Source of the DNA: Furcasterigmium furcatum
Taxonomy: Eukaryota; Ascomycota; Sordariomycetes; Glomerellales; Plectosphaerellaceae
Assembly (NCBI GenBank): GCA_001599815.1
Contig: BCIA01000001.1
Location: forward strand, 7,438,641 to 7,502,640
DNA: 64,000 nt
Reading direction: 5' to 3'
In this document: piece by piece, positions 33,653-44,761 of the stretch
How the letters are laid out: the number at the start of each line of letters is the position of its first letter
How positions within the stretch are numbered: position 1 is the stretch's first letter
Made by a program: the position numbers and the translations under genes
Notes under the pieces: generated by a model
Told to the model about the DNA's origin: nothing
The model's database searches: none
Seen by the model: the letters and a program-made list of their open reading frames with translations, nothing else

Positions 33653-35215
33653 ATGGCACACTTAGTCGCAAAGGGGGTCTTGAACTCCTCGATCGAACCG
33701 GCAACCGAGAGCAGAGTACCAAAGACGTCAAAACCTCGACACCGAAGAGCTTTCACAAGACTTTGCCTCATCAAAGGCGTTAGGAAGCCATATGACTATG
33801 GGAAAAAACTTAAATGGGCCATCACTTCAGTCGTGGCGGTTGCTGCCGCCGCGGCTCCGATGGGAGCAGCAGTCTTCTACCGTATGTCATCTCTATCGGC
33901 CCTTTTTAGGCCCGAGCAATGCTAATCTGATCTTCCAATTTTAGCTGCTCTTCCCAGTATGAGCGATGACTTTGGTGTTTCTGAGACCGTTGTCAACTTG
34001 TCAGTGGCGCTATACATGCTGGCAATGGCCATTTTCCCGCTCTGGTGGTCGTCCTTGTCCGAGACGTTAGGCCGACGCACTGTCTACCTCGTCTCTTTCC
34101 TCTTTAACGTTATATTTGCCCTGTTGTGTGGTTTTAGCACGAGTATCGGCATGCTGATCGCGTTCCGCATCCTCGCGGGCGGTGCTGCAGCGTCCGTGCA
34201 GGCGGTGGGAGCTGGCACTATCGCCGACATCTGGCAGCCCTCCGAGCGAGGCCGGGCCATGGGCATCTTCTACTTAGGTCCCCTGCTCGGTCCGCTTTTG
34301 GTGCCAATCATTGTAGGCGCTCTGTCGGACCTCTTCGGCTGGCGAAGCGCCATGTGGTTTCTGGCCGCCTTCGGCGCTGCTGTTTTCTTGCTGATTCTCG
34401 TGGCCCTGCCCGAGACGCTCCTCAGACAGCCTGAGCTCGATCTTGCACTATCCCCGGACTCGAATTCGAACGTCGGACCGAAAAGATCAGAATGGTTTGA
34501 AACCTTTTTCATCGAGCCGCTCAAGGTGGTTCTTTACCTCCGCTTCCCAGCCGTTTTGATCGTCATCTACTATGCCGCAATCACTTTCGGTTCGCTTTAC
34601 GTCCTGAACATATCGATTCAGTCCGTCTTTTCGCAGCCTCCGTATGGTTTCTCCTCCCTGATCATTGGCCTCCTCTATGTTCCGAGCTCCTTGGGATATC
34701 TCATGGCCTCCCTCTTCGGGGGGCCTTGGATCGACCGCATTATGGTTCGAGCCGCTCTCAAGGCAGGACGGCGCGACGATGAGGGAAACTTGGTGTACCT
34801 CCCCGAGGACCGAATGCGGGAGAACGCCTGGATTTCTGCCTCTGTGTACCCGGCAGCTCTGATCTGGTATGGATGGGCCGTCCAGCGGGGCGTGCATTGG
34901 GCCGTCCCGGGCGTGGCCATGTTCTTCTACGGCGCGGGATCCGTGCTTGTGTTCAGCGCCGCTACGACCATGTTGACTGAGTTCATGCCGCACAGGAGCA
35001 GCAGCGGGGTGGCGTTGAATAACCTGGTGCGCAACATCTTCAGCTGCCTGGCAACCACCATCACTCAACCCCTGATCAATGCGATGGGCCACGGATGGAT
35101 GATGACCTTGATTGGGCTCGTTGTGTGGGTTAGCGGAAACCTGTGTATATGGCTGCTCAGAAGCAAGGCCCAAAAGTGGAGGACAAGCATGAACGCCAAC
35201 TTATCGAGGACGTAG
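33653..35215 (+). CDS. MFS transporter of the DHA1 drug:H+ antiporter type
   Basis: Exons are about 33653-33891 and 33945-35215, in frame (VFY/PALPSMSDDFGVS). There are twelve predicted membrane spans. The A-like motif SLSETLGRRTVYLVS, motif C-like GIFYLGPLLGPLLVPIIVGAL and LPETLLRQP place it with fungal DHA1 exporters of drugs, toxins or metabolites in the plasma membrane. The N-terminus is uncertain: the family-like KPYDYGKKLKWAITSVV precedes TM1, and the chosen ATG at 33653 gives a short basic tail. No lesion in the body. Confidence 0.72.
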
Positions 35216-35298
35216 TCGGGCGGGACGACCACTGAACACGTCGCTGTTTAATCCTATACCGTACCTTCACTCGGTTAGGCGGAATAGATCAGCAGCCA

Positions 35299-35962
35299 GC
35301 CTTGATTCCCAACGAGCTCTGGGTCAATGTGCCTTTCGCATCAGTTTGTGTGTGTTTTGGTGTTCTTGGTCTGGGGCGCCCTCAACGCCAGCGAACAACT
35401 GACGGCGCTCTATCATCAGGATATTCAGGGTTTATCAACCTTGAGATCCTCACTTTTCTTCTTGCCTGCACCCGTTGCCGGGCTCATCTTGAATGTAAAT
35501 GTCGCAATGACTCTACCTTACCTCAGGCCATCTCTCGTCGTTCCAGCAGCCTGCTGTGTGAGTGGGCTTGCGCCGCTGCTGCTAGCCCTCCTCTGCCAAA
35601 CAAATGGGCCGGATTATTGGAACGGCATTTTTCAGGCCATCGCTATCAACCCACTGGGCGCGGACTTAACATATAACATAGCTATGCTGGTGGTGACGAA
35701 CGCTTTCTCGCCCAAGATGCAGGCTTTGGCGGGTGGGGTATTCAATATGCTCGCATAGATCGGTAAAAGTGTTGACATCGCGACGACCGCAATGATCGCG
35801 CAGTAGGTGGCAGCGCCAAAGGAAGGGGATGAAAGCGGAGAGGCGCTGCTCCGTGGGTATTGCGCAGGCTGGTACTACAACTGCGGAATAGGCTTTCTTT
35901 CGGTGGTGGTCAGCGCATGGGGTCTCAGGAGCGTTGGAAAATTGGGAATCAAGAGAGAGTAA
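35299..35962 (+). pseudogene. C-terminal remnant of a DHA2-type (14-TM) MFS exporter
   Basis: Sequence similar to the last third of fungal 14-span MFS exporters is left: SLIPNELWVNVPFAS in one frame, then LVFLVWGALNASEQLTALYHQD, LPYLRPSLVVPAACCVSG and ALAGGVFNMLA in another, implying a frameshift near 35350. TAG codons at 35756-35758 and 35804-35806 fall where relatives have Gln (NMLAQIGKSV; a second Gln). Both fit CAG-to-TAG changes. The N-terminal two thirds are absent. It lies just downstream of the intact DHA1 gene but belongs to a different subfamily. Confidence 0.78.
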
Positions 35963-36175
35963 GTCATGCAATACGCCGGGTTTTTCTGGATCACAGGGCC
36001 TCGGGCCGATAGACAGTCGCGACTCATAATATTTTGGTAACTTGGGTTCGTCAGAAACTTGGCCGCGCTCGTGGTACAAGTACAGATCAATGTATCTATG
36101 ACAGCTCCCTGTCTCGATGCCTCGTGAATCTGTCTTGGGTTCTTTCAACTTTGCGAAGAGATACTACAGCCAGGT

Positions 36176-38020
36176 CTACTTTGACCTGCGTAATAGACCC
36201 TTCCAGCCTGAAGAGGATTCTCGGGCATTCTCAATGTCGGCAGCATGAACTGCTGCTGCAATCCCATCATTCGGATCCGATACTAAGTCCACCTCCTCCG
36301 CTGGAATAATCCAGGAGTGCTTGCGTCCAACCGTAAGCTTGTGTCCAAAGTACAGCACTACGAACAGAACTGTTCCGATGTACGCTGTCATAAAGTCGGA
36401 GATGCTCCATTCAGAGGGGAAGAAGACGTAAAACCCGTTGAGGAGGCCGATGATCGAGAAAAAGACGATACAGAGGTAAGCGCCAGGTTTTCCACAGACC
36501 GAGACATATGAAAATGTCGACCGGTCAATGCCCTGGACCTCGAGCGCCTTGCGAAAGCGGAGATAGGCAAAAGAAATGGTGATCCACGAGAAGAAGGCAG
36601 CCATATTGATCATGTTGACAAGCCAGTTGAAGACGACGCCGGAGCTGGAACTGACGTTTAGGTACGCGAGGAGAGTGAGCACGGTACAGGCAGTGACGGC
36701 CCAGTACGGGACACCCTTCTTGCTCGAGTGGGTGAACAGCTTGGGGGCGTTGCCGGAGGCGGCGAGAGAATACAGCGAGCGGGAGGCGAGGAACATGAAG
36801 ACGTTGCCGGCGGACCAGGCGGAACACAGGATGATGGCGTTGACGATGTGGTCCAAGACCTGGATGCCGGCGTTCTTGATGCCAACAACGAAGGGCGAAG
36901 AGCCGGCTCCGGCACCGCCCGAGGTGAGCTCGGGGGCGTTGGAGGGACAGGTGAGGGTGACACCCAGAATGGGAAGCACGTAGAACACAATGAGTCGAAC
37001 TGTAAATGCTTTCGCGGCTTTGGGTATGACCTTTCGGGGCTCGGTGGCCTCGCCACTGCAAGTTGCGACCATTTCCACGGCAAAGGTGAGCTGGTGTGGT
37101 GGGAGTTAGCTTCGAGGTTGGCTCAGGGCATGGCGGGATCAGGTGGTTTAGCGGGCGTTGGTGGGTGAAGACTTACCGGTAGCACAACGCTGACAACGAC
37201 GCCGACAAAGCTCACGAATATTCCTGTTCCGCCGGGGACGATCCAGGGATTGGCTGGGCCGGGGTCATGCCAGTACCTGAACCCAACGGCTTCACCAGAC
37301 GGCCCGCCACCAGCAGCAAGGACCACGGACAAGATGATGAGGCCGGCGAGGAGGGCGAGCTTGAGTGAAGAAAAGGCAAACTCGGCCTCTCCTGTGTTTC
37401 TGGCTGGCAAGTAGTTGAGACCAACGATTACAACCAGCAAGATGGATATGAAGACGGCATCGTGGACCGGCGGCGCCCAGTAGTGTATGATGAGGACGGC
37501 CGCGGTGATTTCGAAGGGCACGAGAATCGTGTAGGCGTACCAGTAATTCCAGCCCATGGCGAATCCGAGGCTCTTGGAAAGAAAGCGGGTGGCATAGTGG
37601 TCCGGGGCGGCACCGTTAAGAGGGAGGAAAGCGGCCATCTCGAAGACGATAGTGGAATAGACCCAAACGACGGAGCAGATGATAATGAAGCCGGCGAGAG
37701 TGAGCGCGGGACCGCCCCTGCTGAGTGTTCGCCCAGAGCCGACAAAGTAAGCCGTGCCGATGCATCCTATGTAGTCCGTCTTAGTCTTGGTCATAGAGGC
37801 CTGGAATCATCGAGGTGGCCAGCACTCAGGGCCCTTCGGGCTTCGAGTCTCGGCACCCGATCCTCTTACCTCCCATGGCAATCATGTAGAGATGCCTCGG
37901 CTTGATCTTGGTGTGCGCGCCAGATGTACTCGTCACGAGTGTCTGGCCATCGGCGACATGGCTGGCAGGGTCGCTCGCCATCTGCTTCTCGGCCATGTCG
38001 GTCTTGCTGGAATCCGACAT
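36176..38020 (-). CDS. YAT-family amino-acid permease
   Basis: The start is at 38020 (MSDSSKTDMAEKQMASDP). Two introns, near 37783-37872 and 37090-37177, are in frame. The family signature is clear: KPRHLYMIAMGG-CIGTAYFVGSG (TM1), GWNYWYAYTILVPFEITAA, PFVVGIKNAGIQVLDHIVNAIILCSAWSAGN and SLYSLAASGNAPKLF. Twelve spans are expected. YAT permeases import amino acids and related solutes with protons. The promoter region is shared with the divergent Zn2Cys6 gene at 38604, next to M20, M24, ALDH and amine-oxidase genes, so it may import the substrate of that group. Intact. Confidence 0.8.
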
Positions 38021-38603
38021 CGGGAGGGTCCGTGATAGGAGCCGGGGGGCTTGAGTCTCTTTTGGGAAGTTGAAAGAAAAACTTGTTCAGAGAAAGGGGC
38101 TTCTGTCTGGATAGGTCAACTGGAACGAGACGCCGACGGAAGTTTTATATCTATCCTGCCAACTGGCATGTAAGTACGAAGTAGGTGCCGGTTGATGCAT
38201 GCCGTGAGACCTTATCTCCAAGGACTCACATGAAGGTGTGATGCTAAGAAATCCTTGGCGCCCCCGAACCCAAGTACAAGGTCGGCAGGGGGGTGTGTGT
38301 AGTCGCCGGCAAGCCACTGACATGACGTTGGAGTGCCCTGTTGGGAAGGCCGGGCGCGGCCTTTTTGCGGGGGCGGGGCGTGGCGTTCCAATCAGCACCA
38401 CCCCGCCCGGCGCCGGTGCGGCGGGCAGGAGATATAACAGAGAGCGGAGGCAAGAGATACCAGCTGCGTGTTCCTTCTCCACCAGGCTGCTGATAACGTC
38501 GCCCGTGGCACGTATTTCCCCCCCGGCGGCCTTTCTGAAAACCGGAACCTCCCCGTCTTCACGCTTTCCTGGCGAGTTCCTTATACCCGCCCACTCCACG
38601 CCC
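38021..38603. promoter_or_regulatory. Divergent promoter of YAT permease and Zn2Cys6 regulator
   Basis: It contains GC-rich blocks at 38363-38430. These include CCGCCCGG at 38403-38410 and CGGCGGGCA at 38419-38427, weaker matches to the CGGGCGGGCAT element seen upstream of the neighbouring M20 and M24 genes. GC richness raises the chance of random matches. Confidence 0.35.
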
Positions 38604-40181
38604 ATGGAAGTCATCGGACAGCCTCACCACGCCAACGGCCGCCCGATACGCCGGCGCTTCGCCGTCGACGGGCGCGTACGCACGGGCTGTTCGACCTGCA
38701 AGGCCCGCAAGAAGAAGTGCGACGGTCAGACCGCGATCAATGATGGCCGCTGCGGATCCTGCGTGCGCCTGGGACTGGTCTGCGAGCAGGCGCCTCTACG
38801 GACGGTCCCTCGCCCGCCGCGGCGGAAACCCCGGGACGCTCAGCAGATTACCATCACTCAGCCGCCCGTCCGAGAGGACATCGCCGCCGATACTGACTGC
38901 GAGGAGGCCGGGGGCTCTCCAGAGGACCATGAAACCGACAGCAACGACGCCGGCTCTCCCCCGGATGAGCCGCCTCCCCACGGAGAATTTGCTCATGAAT
39001 ACGCTTACAGTGCCGTGGTCAGCGCAGCGCCCCTCATCCCCGCACTCCCCGGCACCTTTGACGACATGGAACGCGTCCTGCTGCGGTACTTCCTCGACCG
39101 CGTGGCGCCACTCTGCTCCATCTTGCAGCAGGACGGCCACAACTTCTGCTCCGTTCTGCTTCCCATGGCCATTGTCGACCGCTCCTTGCTACAGGCCCTC
39201 TTCACTTATGCTTCGGTGCACTTCGAGGCCGCCACGCCCGGGCAATTCGTCAGGTCAGATGCCCGCCTCCGGTTCGAGAACCAGGTAGCCCGGGGCGTGG
39301 TCGAGGCCATCACCCGGAACGCTGTGTCAGAGTCTACCGTCGCCAGTGCTCTCCTTACCAGCACAGCCGAAGTTATCAGCGGCGATACGTCACGCTGGCT
39401 GCTCCATCTTCACGGCGCCGGGCACCTAATCAACTATCTTGGTGCATCACGCCTGCTCCGATCGGCCGATGGAGCGTTCTTACTGCGGTACTTTGCGTAC
39501 CACGACATCATGGCATCCCTGAGCACGGGCCGCTGCCCCGTGGGGTCCGGGGTCTACTGGGTCTTAGACGCCGATGCAGCCGTCGAGTCGGCCGACTCCT
39601 TCATGGGCCTGGCGCACCATGTCTTTAAGCACCTCGTCGATATCTGCTCCTTTGTCGCCGAGACGGCCGATGTCGATACCTCGGTTCCCCTGGACCGGCG
39701 GCTAGGGTACATCGTCCGGGGCGAAGATATGGCCCAGGCCCTACGTCTACAGGACTTGCGTCTCCGTGTCGATTCGAGCGACACCCGAATCAAGGCGCTA
39801 ATCCACCATGCAGAGGCGTTCCGCTTCGCCGGGATCTTCTACCTCTACCGGCGCCTGCTCCACTTCTGCGAGATGGGGGCCATCTACAGGCTGCGGATGG
39901 AGGACTGCGTGCGCCAGATCTTGCAGCACGTGGCCGAGGTCCCCTCACACATGTTCTGCGAGATTGGGCTACTCTTTCCCCTGTTTATGGCCGGGATTGG
40001 GATCAACGGGGATGAGGCACATCGGGACTACATCGAGGACCGTCTACTGCGCATCGAAACATGGACCAAGTTCAGGCACGTCGAGAGGGCGCGGGAGCTG
40101 CTCCAGCTATTGTGGGCGAGTGAGCGTACGGACTGGGAGGCCATGCTGCGGGAGTTGGACTGGAACGTATCTCTAGCGTGA
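38604..40181 (+). CDS. Zn2Cys6 transcription factor, candidate regulator of the amine/ectoine-like cluster
   Basis: Start 38604 (MEVIGQPHHANGR) gives a single-exon protein of 525 residues; the frame stays open upstream, but conservation begins near here. The zinc cluster starts at CSTCKARKKKC and continues over GRCGSC to VC, residues about 30-58, with a longer loop between Cys 3 and 4 than usual. An acidic/Pro linker precedes a fungal-specific domain of the Fungal_trans_2 type (FDDMERVLLRYFLDRVAPL, SRWLLHLHGAGHLI, YFAYHDIMASLSTGR). Intact. It sits between a permease and two hydrolases, so a pathway-specific role is likely but inferred. Confidence 0.8.
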   Translation: MEVIGQPHHANGRPIRRRFAVDGRVRTGCSTCKARKKKCDGQTAINDGRCGSCVRLGLVCEQAPLRTVPRPPRRKPRDAQQITITQPPVREDIAADTDCEEAGGSPEDHETDSNDAGSPPDEPPPHGEFAHEYAYSAVVSAAPLIPALPGTFDDMERVLLRYFLDRVAPLCSILQQDGHNFCSVLLPMAIVDRSLLQALFTYASVHFEAATPGQFVRSDARLRFENQVARGVVEAITRNAVSESTVASALLTSTAEVISGDTSRWLLHLHGAGHLINYLGASRLLRSADGAFLLRYFAYHDIMASLSTGRCPVGSGVYWVLDADAAVESADSFMGLAHHVFKHLVDICSFVAETADVDTSVPLDRRLGYIVRGEDMAQALRLQDLRLRVDSSDTRIKALIHHAEAFRFAGIFYLYRRLLHFCEMGAIYRLRMEDCVRQILQHVAEVPSHMFCEIGLLFPLFMAGIGINGDEAHRDYIEDRLLRIETWTKFRHVERARELLQLLWASERTDWEAMLRELDWNVSLA

Positions 40182-40380
40182 TCTTGTACAGCCTGCGAAC
40201 TTTTACCATGAACACTCGTAAATTAGCAAAGCCGATAACACCAAGATCATCATGACTTGCTATCATCTTGTCTGATGTCTCCCTCTGCCCCCCTGAACGG
40301 GGCTTATCTCTAATAGCCCAGCTCAGGGCCCCAGACTGCTGGGGTGTTAGCGGACGATTGTTGTGAAACTAATGCGGCGC

Positions 40381-40422
40381 ATCGGGCGGGCATTTGCCCC
40401 TTTGGTCGAAGCGGCGGGTATC
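40381..40422 (+). promoter_or_regulatory. CGGGCGGGCATTT element and second half-site upstream of the M20 gene
   Basis: ATCGGGCGGGCATTT at 40381-40395 (preceded by GGCGC) is an exact 15-mer match to 44003-44017. A second GGCGGGTATC follows at about 40413-40422. Distance to the ATG at 40706 is about 290-325 bp. Confidence 0.55.
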
Positions 40423-40705
40423 TCGATTGTGGGGTGCGTGTCAAACGATCGGTGGCGGGCTCTATCAGTCCGCGCATGACACCCAGTCAGATACCGTTGG
40501 CCACGCGGATTGAGTAAACCGTCGGTGACGATTGTGCCGCTGAAGCGAGCCAGGATGGGTGTTATCTCTCGATCTACAAGAAGTGGCCCTCGGGCCAAAG
40601 GGAAATGTTGCCCTTTGAGCCCCTAAGCGCTGGTCAGCGACCAAGTTGGATCCTTCATTCTCCCTTCTTAGCTTTCTCAAGATCAAGATACTCCTCTACG
40701 CCACC

Positions 40706-41899
40706 ATGGGCTCCCAGTGCAAGCCCGAGAATCCCCTGCCGGATGTCTCAGTCGACGATGTCATCGCTCTGGCGCAAGTTCTCATCCGAATCGATTCGTC
40801 CAATCCCGACTTTGGCTCGAAGCCCGGCCCCGGAGAGACGGAAATCGCCAAGTACGTCGCCTCCTGGCTCGACCACCGGGGCATCGAGAACCACTGGATC
40901 GAGCCCACGCCCGGCCGGCCGTCCGTTGTTGGTGTCGTCCGCGGCACCGGCGGCGGCAAGAGCCTTATGTTCAACGGCCATCTCGACACCGTTACGCTTC
41001 TTGGCTACAACGGTGACCCCCTAAGCGGGGCCATTGTCGACGGCAACATGCATGGCCGCGGTGCTGCCGATATGAAAAGTGGCTTGGCCGCGGGTATGCT
41101 GGCTCTCGCGAGCGCAAAGTCCAAGCGCCTCCGCGGGGATGTAATCCTCGCGGCCGTTGCAGACGAGGAGTCAGAGAGCCGCGGGACAGAGGACGTACTT
41201 TGCGCTGGCTGGCGCGCCGACGCCGCTATCGTCGCCGAGCCCACCGAGATGGCCCTCATCAACACACACAAAGGCTTCGCGCTCTTCGAGGTCGACGTGC
41301 ACGGTGTCGCATGCCATGGGTCCCGCGCCGACCTGGGCGTCGACGCTATTTGTAAGGCAGGATACTTCTTGGTTGAGCTGGACAGTCACGCAAAAGAGCT
41401 GCAGCGACGATCTGGCAAGAACATGGCCGAGACGGGGCCTCCGAATATTCACGCCGGGGTCATCAGGGGCGGTGAGGAGATCGCGTCGTACCCGGCATTG
41501 TGTACCGTCCACATTGAGCGGCGCACTGTTGCCGGAGAGACAGCTGAGACGGTGCGTCGTGAGCTGCTTGATATTCTGGAGAGGCTTGAAGCAACTGTGC
41601 CTGACTTTAGGTTTGATTTGCGGTCGACATTCTCTCGGGCACCATATTTCATTGCTAGAGACCACGAGTTTGTCCAACTTGTCGCCAAACATGCAGCCCA
41701 AGCCACGGCCATGGAACCTGTAATCAAAGGAGAGACATACTGGACGGACATGGCCCTGCTGGACGAAAAGGGCATTCCGGGGTTGATCTGGGGTCCCAAG
41801 GGTTACGGCCTGCATGCGAAGACGGAGTGGGTGGAAGTTCAGTCAGTCCGGCAGCTCGCCGAGGCATTTGTGGCAATTGCAGAGGAGTTTTGTAAATAA
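40706..41899 (+). CDS. M20 family amidohydrolase (ArgE/DapE-type N-acyl-amino-acid deacylase)
   Basis: Single exon; ATG at 40706 in a strong CCACCATGG context, 397 residues. M20 metallopeptidase motifs are visible. The metal-binding block is FNGHLDTV, with a second Asp in GRGAADMKSG. The EES catalytic/ligand motif is in AVADEESESRG. A further ligand lies in AEPTE, and the last His is in WGPKGYGLHAKTEW. The dimerisation lid domain has HGVACHGSRADLGVDAI. Such enzymes remove acetyl or succinyl groups from amino acids in the cytosol. Neighbours (convergent M24 hydrolase, ALDH, amine oxidase) suggest deacylation of an N-acyl diamino acid released by the M24 protein. Arginine-pathway or peptide substrates are alternatives. 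Confidence 0.82.
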   Translation: MGSQCKPENPLPDVSVDDVIALAQVLIRIDSSNPDFGSKPGPGETEIAKYVASWLDHRGIENHWIEPTPGRPSVVGVVRGTGGGKSLMFNGHLDTVTLLGYNGDPLSGAIVDGNMHGRGAADMKSGLAAGMLALASAKSKRLRGDVILAAVADEESESRGTEDVLCAGWRADAAIVAEPTEMALINTHKGFALFEVDVHGVACHGSRADLGVDAICKAGYFLVELDSHAKELQRRSGKNMAETGPPNIHAGVIRGGEEIASYPALCTVHIERRTVAGETAETVRRELLDILERLEATVPDFRFDLRSTFSRAPYFIARDHEFVQLVAKHAAQATAMEPVIKGETYWTDMALLDEKGIPGLIWGPKGYGLHAKTEWVEVQSVRQLAEAFVAIAEEFCK

Positions 41900-42132
41900 A
41901 TACATCCATACGGTGGAATCGCAGCTTCTGGCATTTTGACTACTATTTACTTCGTAACTACCACTGTGGCAGTGCAGATCTTGTCATGTGCCTCTGATTG
42001 TCTGCAACGCGCCATATCCTTCTCATTGACATCACTAGAAAGGATAAACATATCGCAATACACCAAAACTTTAGTCGTTCCACGCAGAGTACCAAAGGTC
42101 ACAGACTGATATCAATCTCTATTGAGCTTCAT

Positions 42133-43491
42133 CTAGGCGGCACCCCGGTAACCTTCAAAATCATACTCCACGTCAAAATCCTCAGCATCCTCCTCGCCAT
42201 CGGATAGCTCAATGTCCTGAGGGTTTTCGCCATCGTCCACTTCCTCTGACGTGAACCCGTAGTCCTCCTTGCGGATCTTCTTCCACGCAGCCAGCGTCTG
42301 CTTGCGTGTCAGGCAGAATGGTAGCTTGGACAGCGGCACGCACCCATCTTCCGTAACCTCGACCGTCTGCCCGATGGAGCTGGCTGTGTCCGTGGCCATG
42401 TCCATGAGAATGATGTGGATGAAGAAAACCATCCCCTTGCGGGCGATCACCTTCTGCCCGCGCACAAACATGGGAAAGTCCATCCACGTCGGTGCAAACG
42501 TAGCGCCCATGCTATACCCACACGCGTTGAAGCGCTGCTCGCGGAAGCCGTTCTCGTCGGCCACGCGCGCATACGCCTCAAAGACATCGCCGATCTCACG
42601 GCCGGGGCGGAGGGCGGCCATGGAGGCCTCCATCTGCAGCACGTTGACTTCATGCATGCGCCGTGCGAGTTTTGTGATGCCACCGAGTGGGATCGTGCGC
42701 ATGAGACAGGCGTGGTAGTGCTTGTACGCGGCGGCGTGCTCAAGAGTGACCTGCCGCTCGATGCGGGTTCGGCCAGTCGAGTATCTCGTCAAGACGGCTT
42801 GATTACCTGATACAAGGATGTTTTCGTTTGCTGGATCATCCCCTCCGCCTTCGTAAACGGTGCCGACAATCTCACGCCAGAGGTCGCCTTCATATGCGCC
42901 GGGTTTGGCAATCTTGAGAGCGCGGACCAGCGCAAAGTCCACGAGGTAGGCAGCCTTGCGGATTTTGCGCATCTCGGCCTCGGACTTCACAATACGCAGC
43001 TCGCCACCAAATAAATAGCTATGGTCGACGAGCGTGCAGAGTCCTTCGACGGCCTCGGCGAGTAGCTTGCCGACGCGGAGGTTGAGGGTAGCCGAGTCGG
43101 GCTCGTAGCCGATGCGCTTGGAAGGCGAATCAATGCCAAATTCCTTGAGTACCTCTGGCACGAGTGCGACTGGGTTCGCCGAGGCGTCGTCTGGCCTGAT
43201 AAGAATATCATCCTTACTGAGAACAGACGTGTACAGGGCCTGCCTCAGGTCAGGGGTACGGGTAATGAGGCGCATGCGGCCATCGCTGTGGAAGTACATG
43301 GCCTGGAAAAAGACGTAGCCAAAGGTGTCGAAACCGGTGAAGTAGTAGAGAGACTCCTGCTTGGTCATGAGGAACCCATCAAGTTTCTCACGCTTCATGA
43401 GCTCGAGCGCGCGCTCGCGCCGCTGCTGGTACTCCTCCACTGGGAAGTGGAGGGCCTTCTTGAAGGGCTCAGGCTTCTTCATGACGGCCAT
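42133..43491 (-). CDS. M24-fold hydrolase resembling ectoine hydrolase/creatinase
   Basis: Start 43491 (MAVMKKPEPFKK), single exon, 452 residues. It has the N-terminal creatinase domain (FPVEEYQQRRERALELMKREKLDGFLM, SLYYFTGFDTFGYVFFQAM) and the pita-bread catalytic domain. The blocks GGGDDPANENILVSGNQA, LEHAAAYKHYHACLMRTIPLG, FNACGYSMGATFAPTW and GMVFFIHIILMDM follow the pattern of bacterial ectoine hydrolases (DoeA-like) and creatinases. They do not match Xaa-Pro aminopeptidases. The paired Asp ligands of metal-dependent M24 enzymes seem absent. The C-terminus has a long acidic tail. It faces the M20 gene tail to tail with 233 bp between stops. The ring-opening role is inferred from family resemblance and neighbours. 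Confidence 0.75.
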   Translation of the reverse strand: MAVMKKPEPFKKALHFPVEEYQQRRERALELMKREKLDGFLMTKQESLYYFTGFDTFGYVFFQAMYFHSDGRMRLITRTPDLRQALYTSVLSKDDILIRPDDASANPVALVPEVLKEFGIDSPSKRIGYEPDSATLNLRVGKLLAEAVEGLCTLVDHSYLFGGELRIVKSEAEMRKIRKAAYLVDFALVRALKIAKPGAYEGDLWREIVGTVYEGGGDDPANENILVSGNQAVLTRYSTGRTRIERQVTLEHAAAYKHYHACLMRTIPLGGITKLARRMHEVNVLQMEASMAALRPGREIGDVFEAYARVADENGFREQRFNACGYSMGATFAPTWMDFPMFVRGQKVIARKGMVFFIHIILMDMATDTASSIGQTVEVTEDGCVPLSKLPFCLTRKQTLAAWKKIRKEDYGFTSEEVDDGENPQDIELSDGEEDAEDFDVEYDFEGYRGAA

Positions 43492-44761
43492 GTCGAATTG
43501 AATGGGTTGACAGTGTGTAGGGGACGATGAAGTAAGATATATGTGGGCAGATTGGTGGTAGGGTTGCTGAGGACCGGCCAACTTGGGCGGACGCAGAGAT
43601 GTAATTTTATATCTAGCGCGGTGTCAAATGCAAGAACCAGAGCTCATGCGGCCCCTCAGTCGGAGAAGATACGACAAAGTCACGGACATTCTGGTATCAT
43701 GCGCGGCATGCTGGAAGGACTGGTCAGTTTGCTCCCCGCACTGCCTCCCCTCTCTCCAGAGAGCTATTCCCATCCGCAATGTTCGCCACATCTGCCTAAC
43801 GATAGGTGTGCCGGCGTGTCTGGCGGCTGTTCATCAGGATACACGGCAGGCTGTCGCGCAGGCGGAGGGCGTCGTTGAACGCGGGTTGTCTCGGAGATTC
43901 CTGAGGTACGAATACATCGACTTCACCCCACCCCCTCTGCATCATGTTGACCGTCAGTATGATACCGGTTCCTTGATGCGCTAGTAGTTAGTGGCCTGGC
44001 GTATCGGGCGGGCATTTTGCTAAAGGGACGGTGGTGTCGGGGTTAAAGTTGGGGCCCCTTTTTTACTTTGATCACCGCTGATTCCCGACCGCCGATGCCG
44101 CAGGCCGCAGCTCTCGGGCCGTGGGAGATAACGGCGGGCATAACGAGGTGCCAAGCGAAGGGATTACGCCCCCGCAACGGCCTTGCGGCCGTCGGCGCCT
44201 TTCTCACTTCCAGCATCGGGTCATATTCTGCCCGAGGGCTGCCGATCCGACTCGATATCAGAGACAAGAAATGCATCTTCCAGACTTGGGCTTAAGAATA
44301 ACAGTCGCAAGGCTGCGTCATACGCCTCGTATTGCTTGGAAGGTGACACTTAGGCTGTCACAACTGCAGGACAGGCGTTCTTCGTAGTCTGGATGCCGCC
44401 ACTCCTGCAAATTGACCGGCCAGCTCGAGATGTGACGTAGCGGTTCATGTAACCAATGCAGCGCATGAATAGACCTCAAGATAAGGCGTACTTAACAGGC
44501 CTGCTACTCAATGATCTGGACATTCAATAACCTGGTTGCCAAATTACGCCGGTATCCAGTCGCGACATGATTCAGGTTTCAGTGGTAGAACAGCTCGAAC
44601 TTGAGCGGAAAGACTACTCAGATCATCTTTTTATACTAGAAACGTACGCTGGCGGCTGTATGGTGACGAGTATTACACTGAGATATGGCGCATGTGCAAG
44701 TATCAACATATTAGGGAACGACCTGGGGCCTGTCAGCCAACCCGAAGCCTCACCCAGCCCT
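43492..44761. other. Long intergenic region upstream of the M24 gene
   Basis: About 1.3 kb without a supported gene. It contains two copies of the candidate regulatory element, at 44003-44017 and 44131-44144. Small open frames show no conservation. Confidence 0.5.
44003..44017 (+). promoter_or_regulatory. ATCGGGCGGGCATTT element upstream of the M24 gene
   Basis: This is an exact 15-mer match to 40381-40395; with five more upstream bases (GGCGT versus GGCGC) the match is 19 of 20. It lies about 510 bp upstream of the M24 start. A related ACGGCGGGCATAAC lies at 44131-44144. Confidence 0.55.

Noticed and set aside
42133..43491. Xaa-Pro aminopeptidase or DMSP lyase DddP identity for the M24 protein
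   Set aside because: The residue pattern around the active site follows creatinase/ectoine hydrolase rather than metal aminopeptidases, and the DddP pattern was not recognised.
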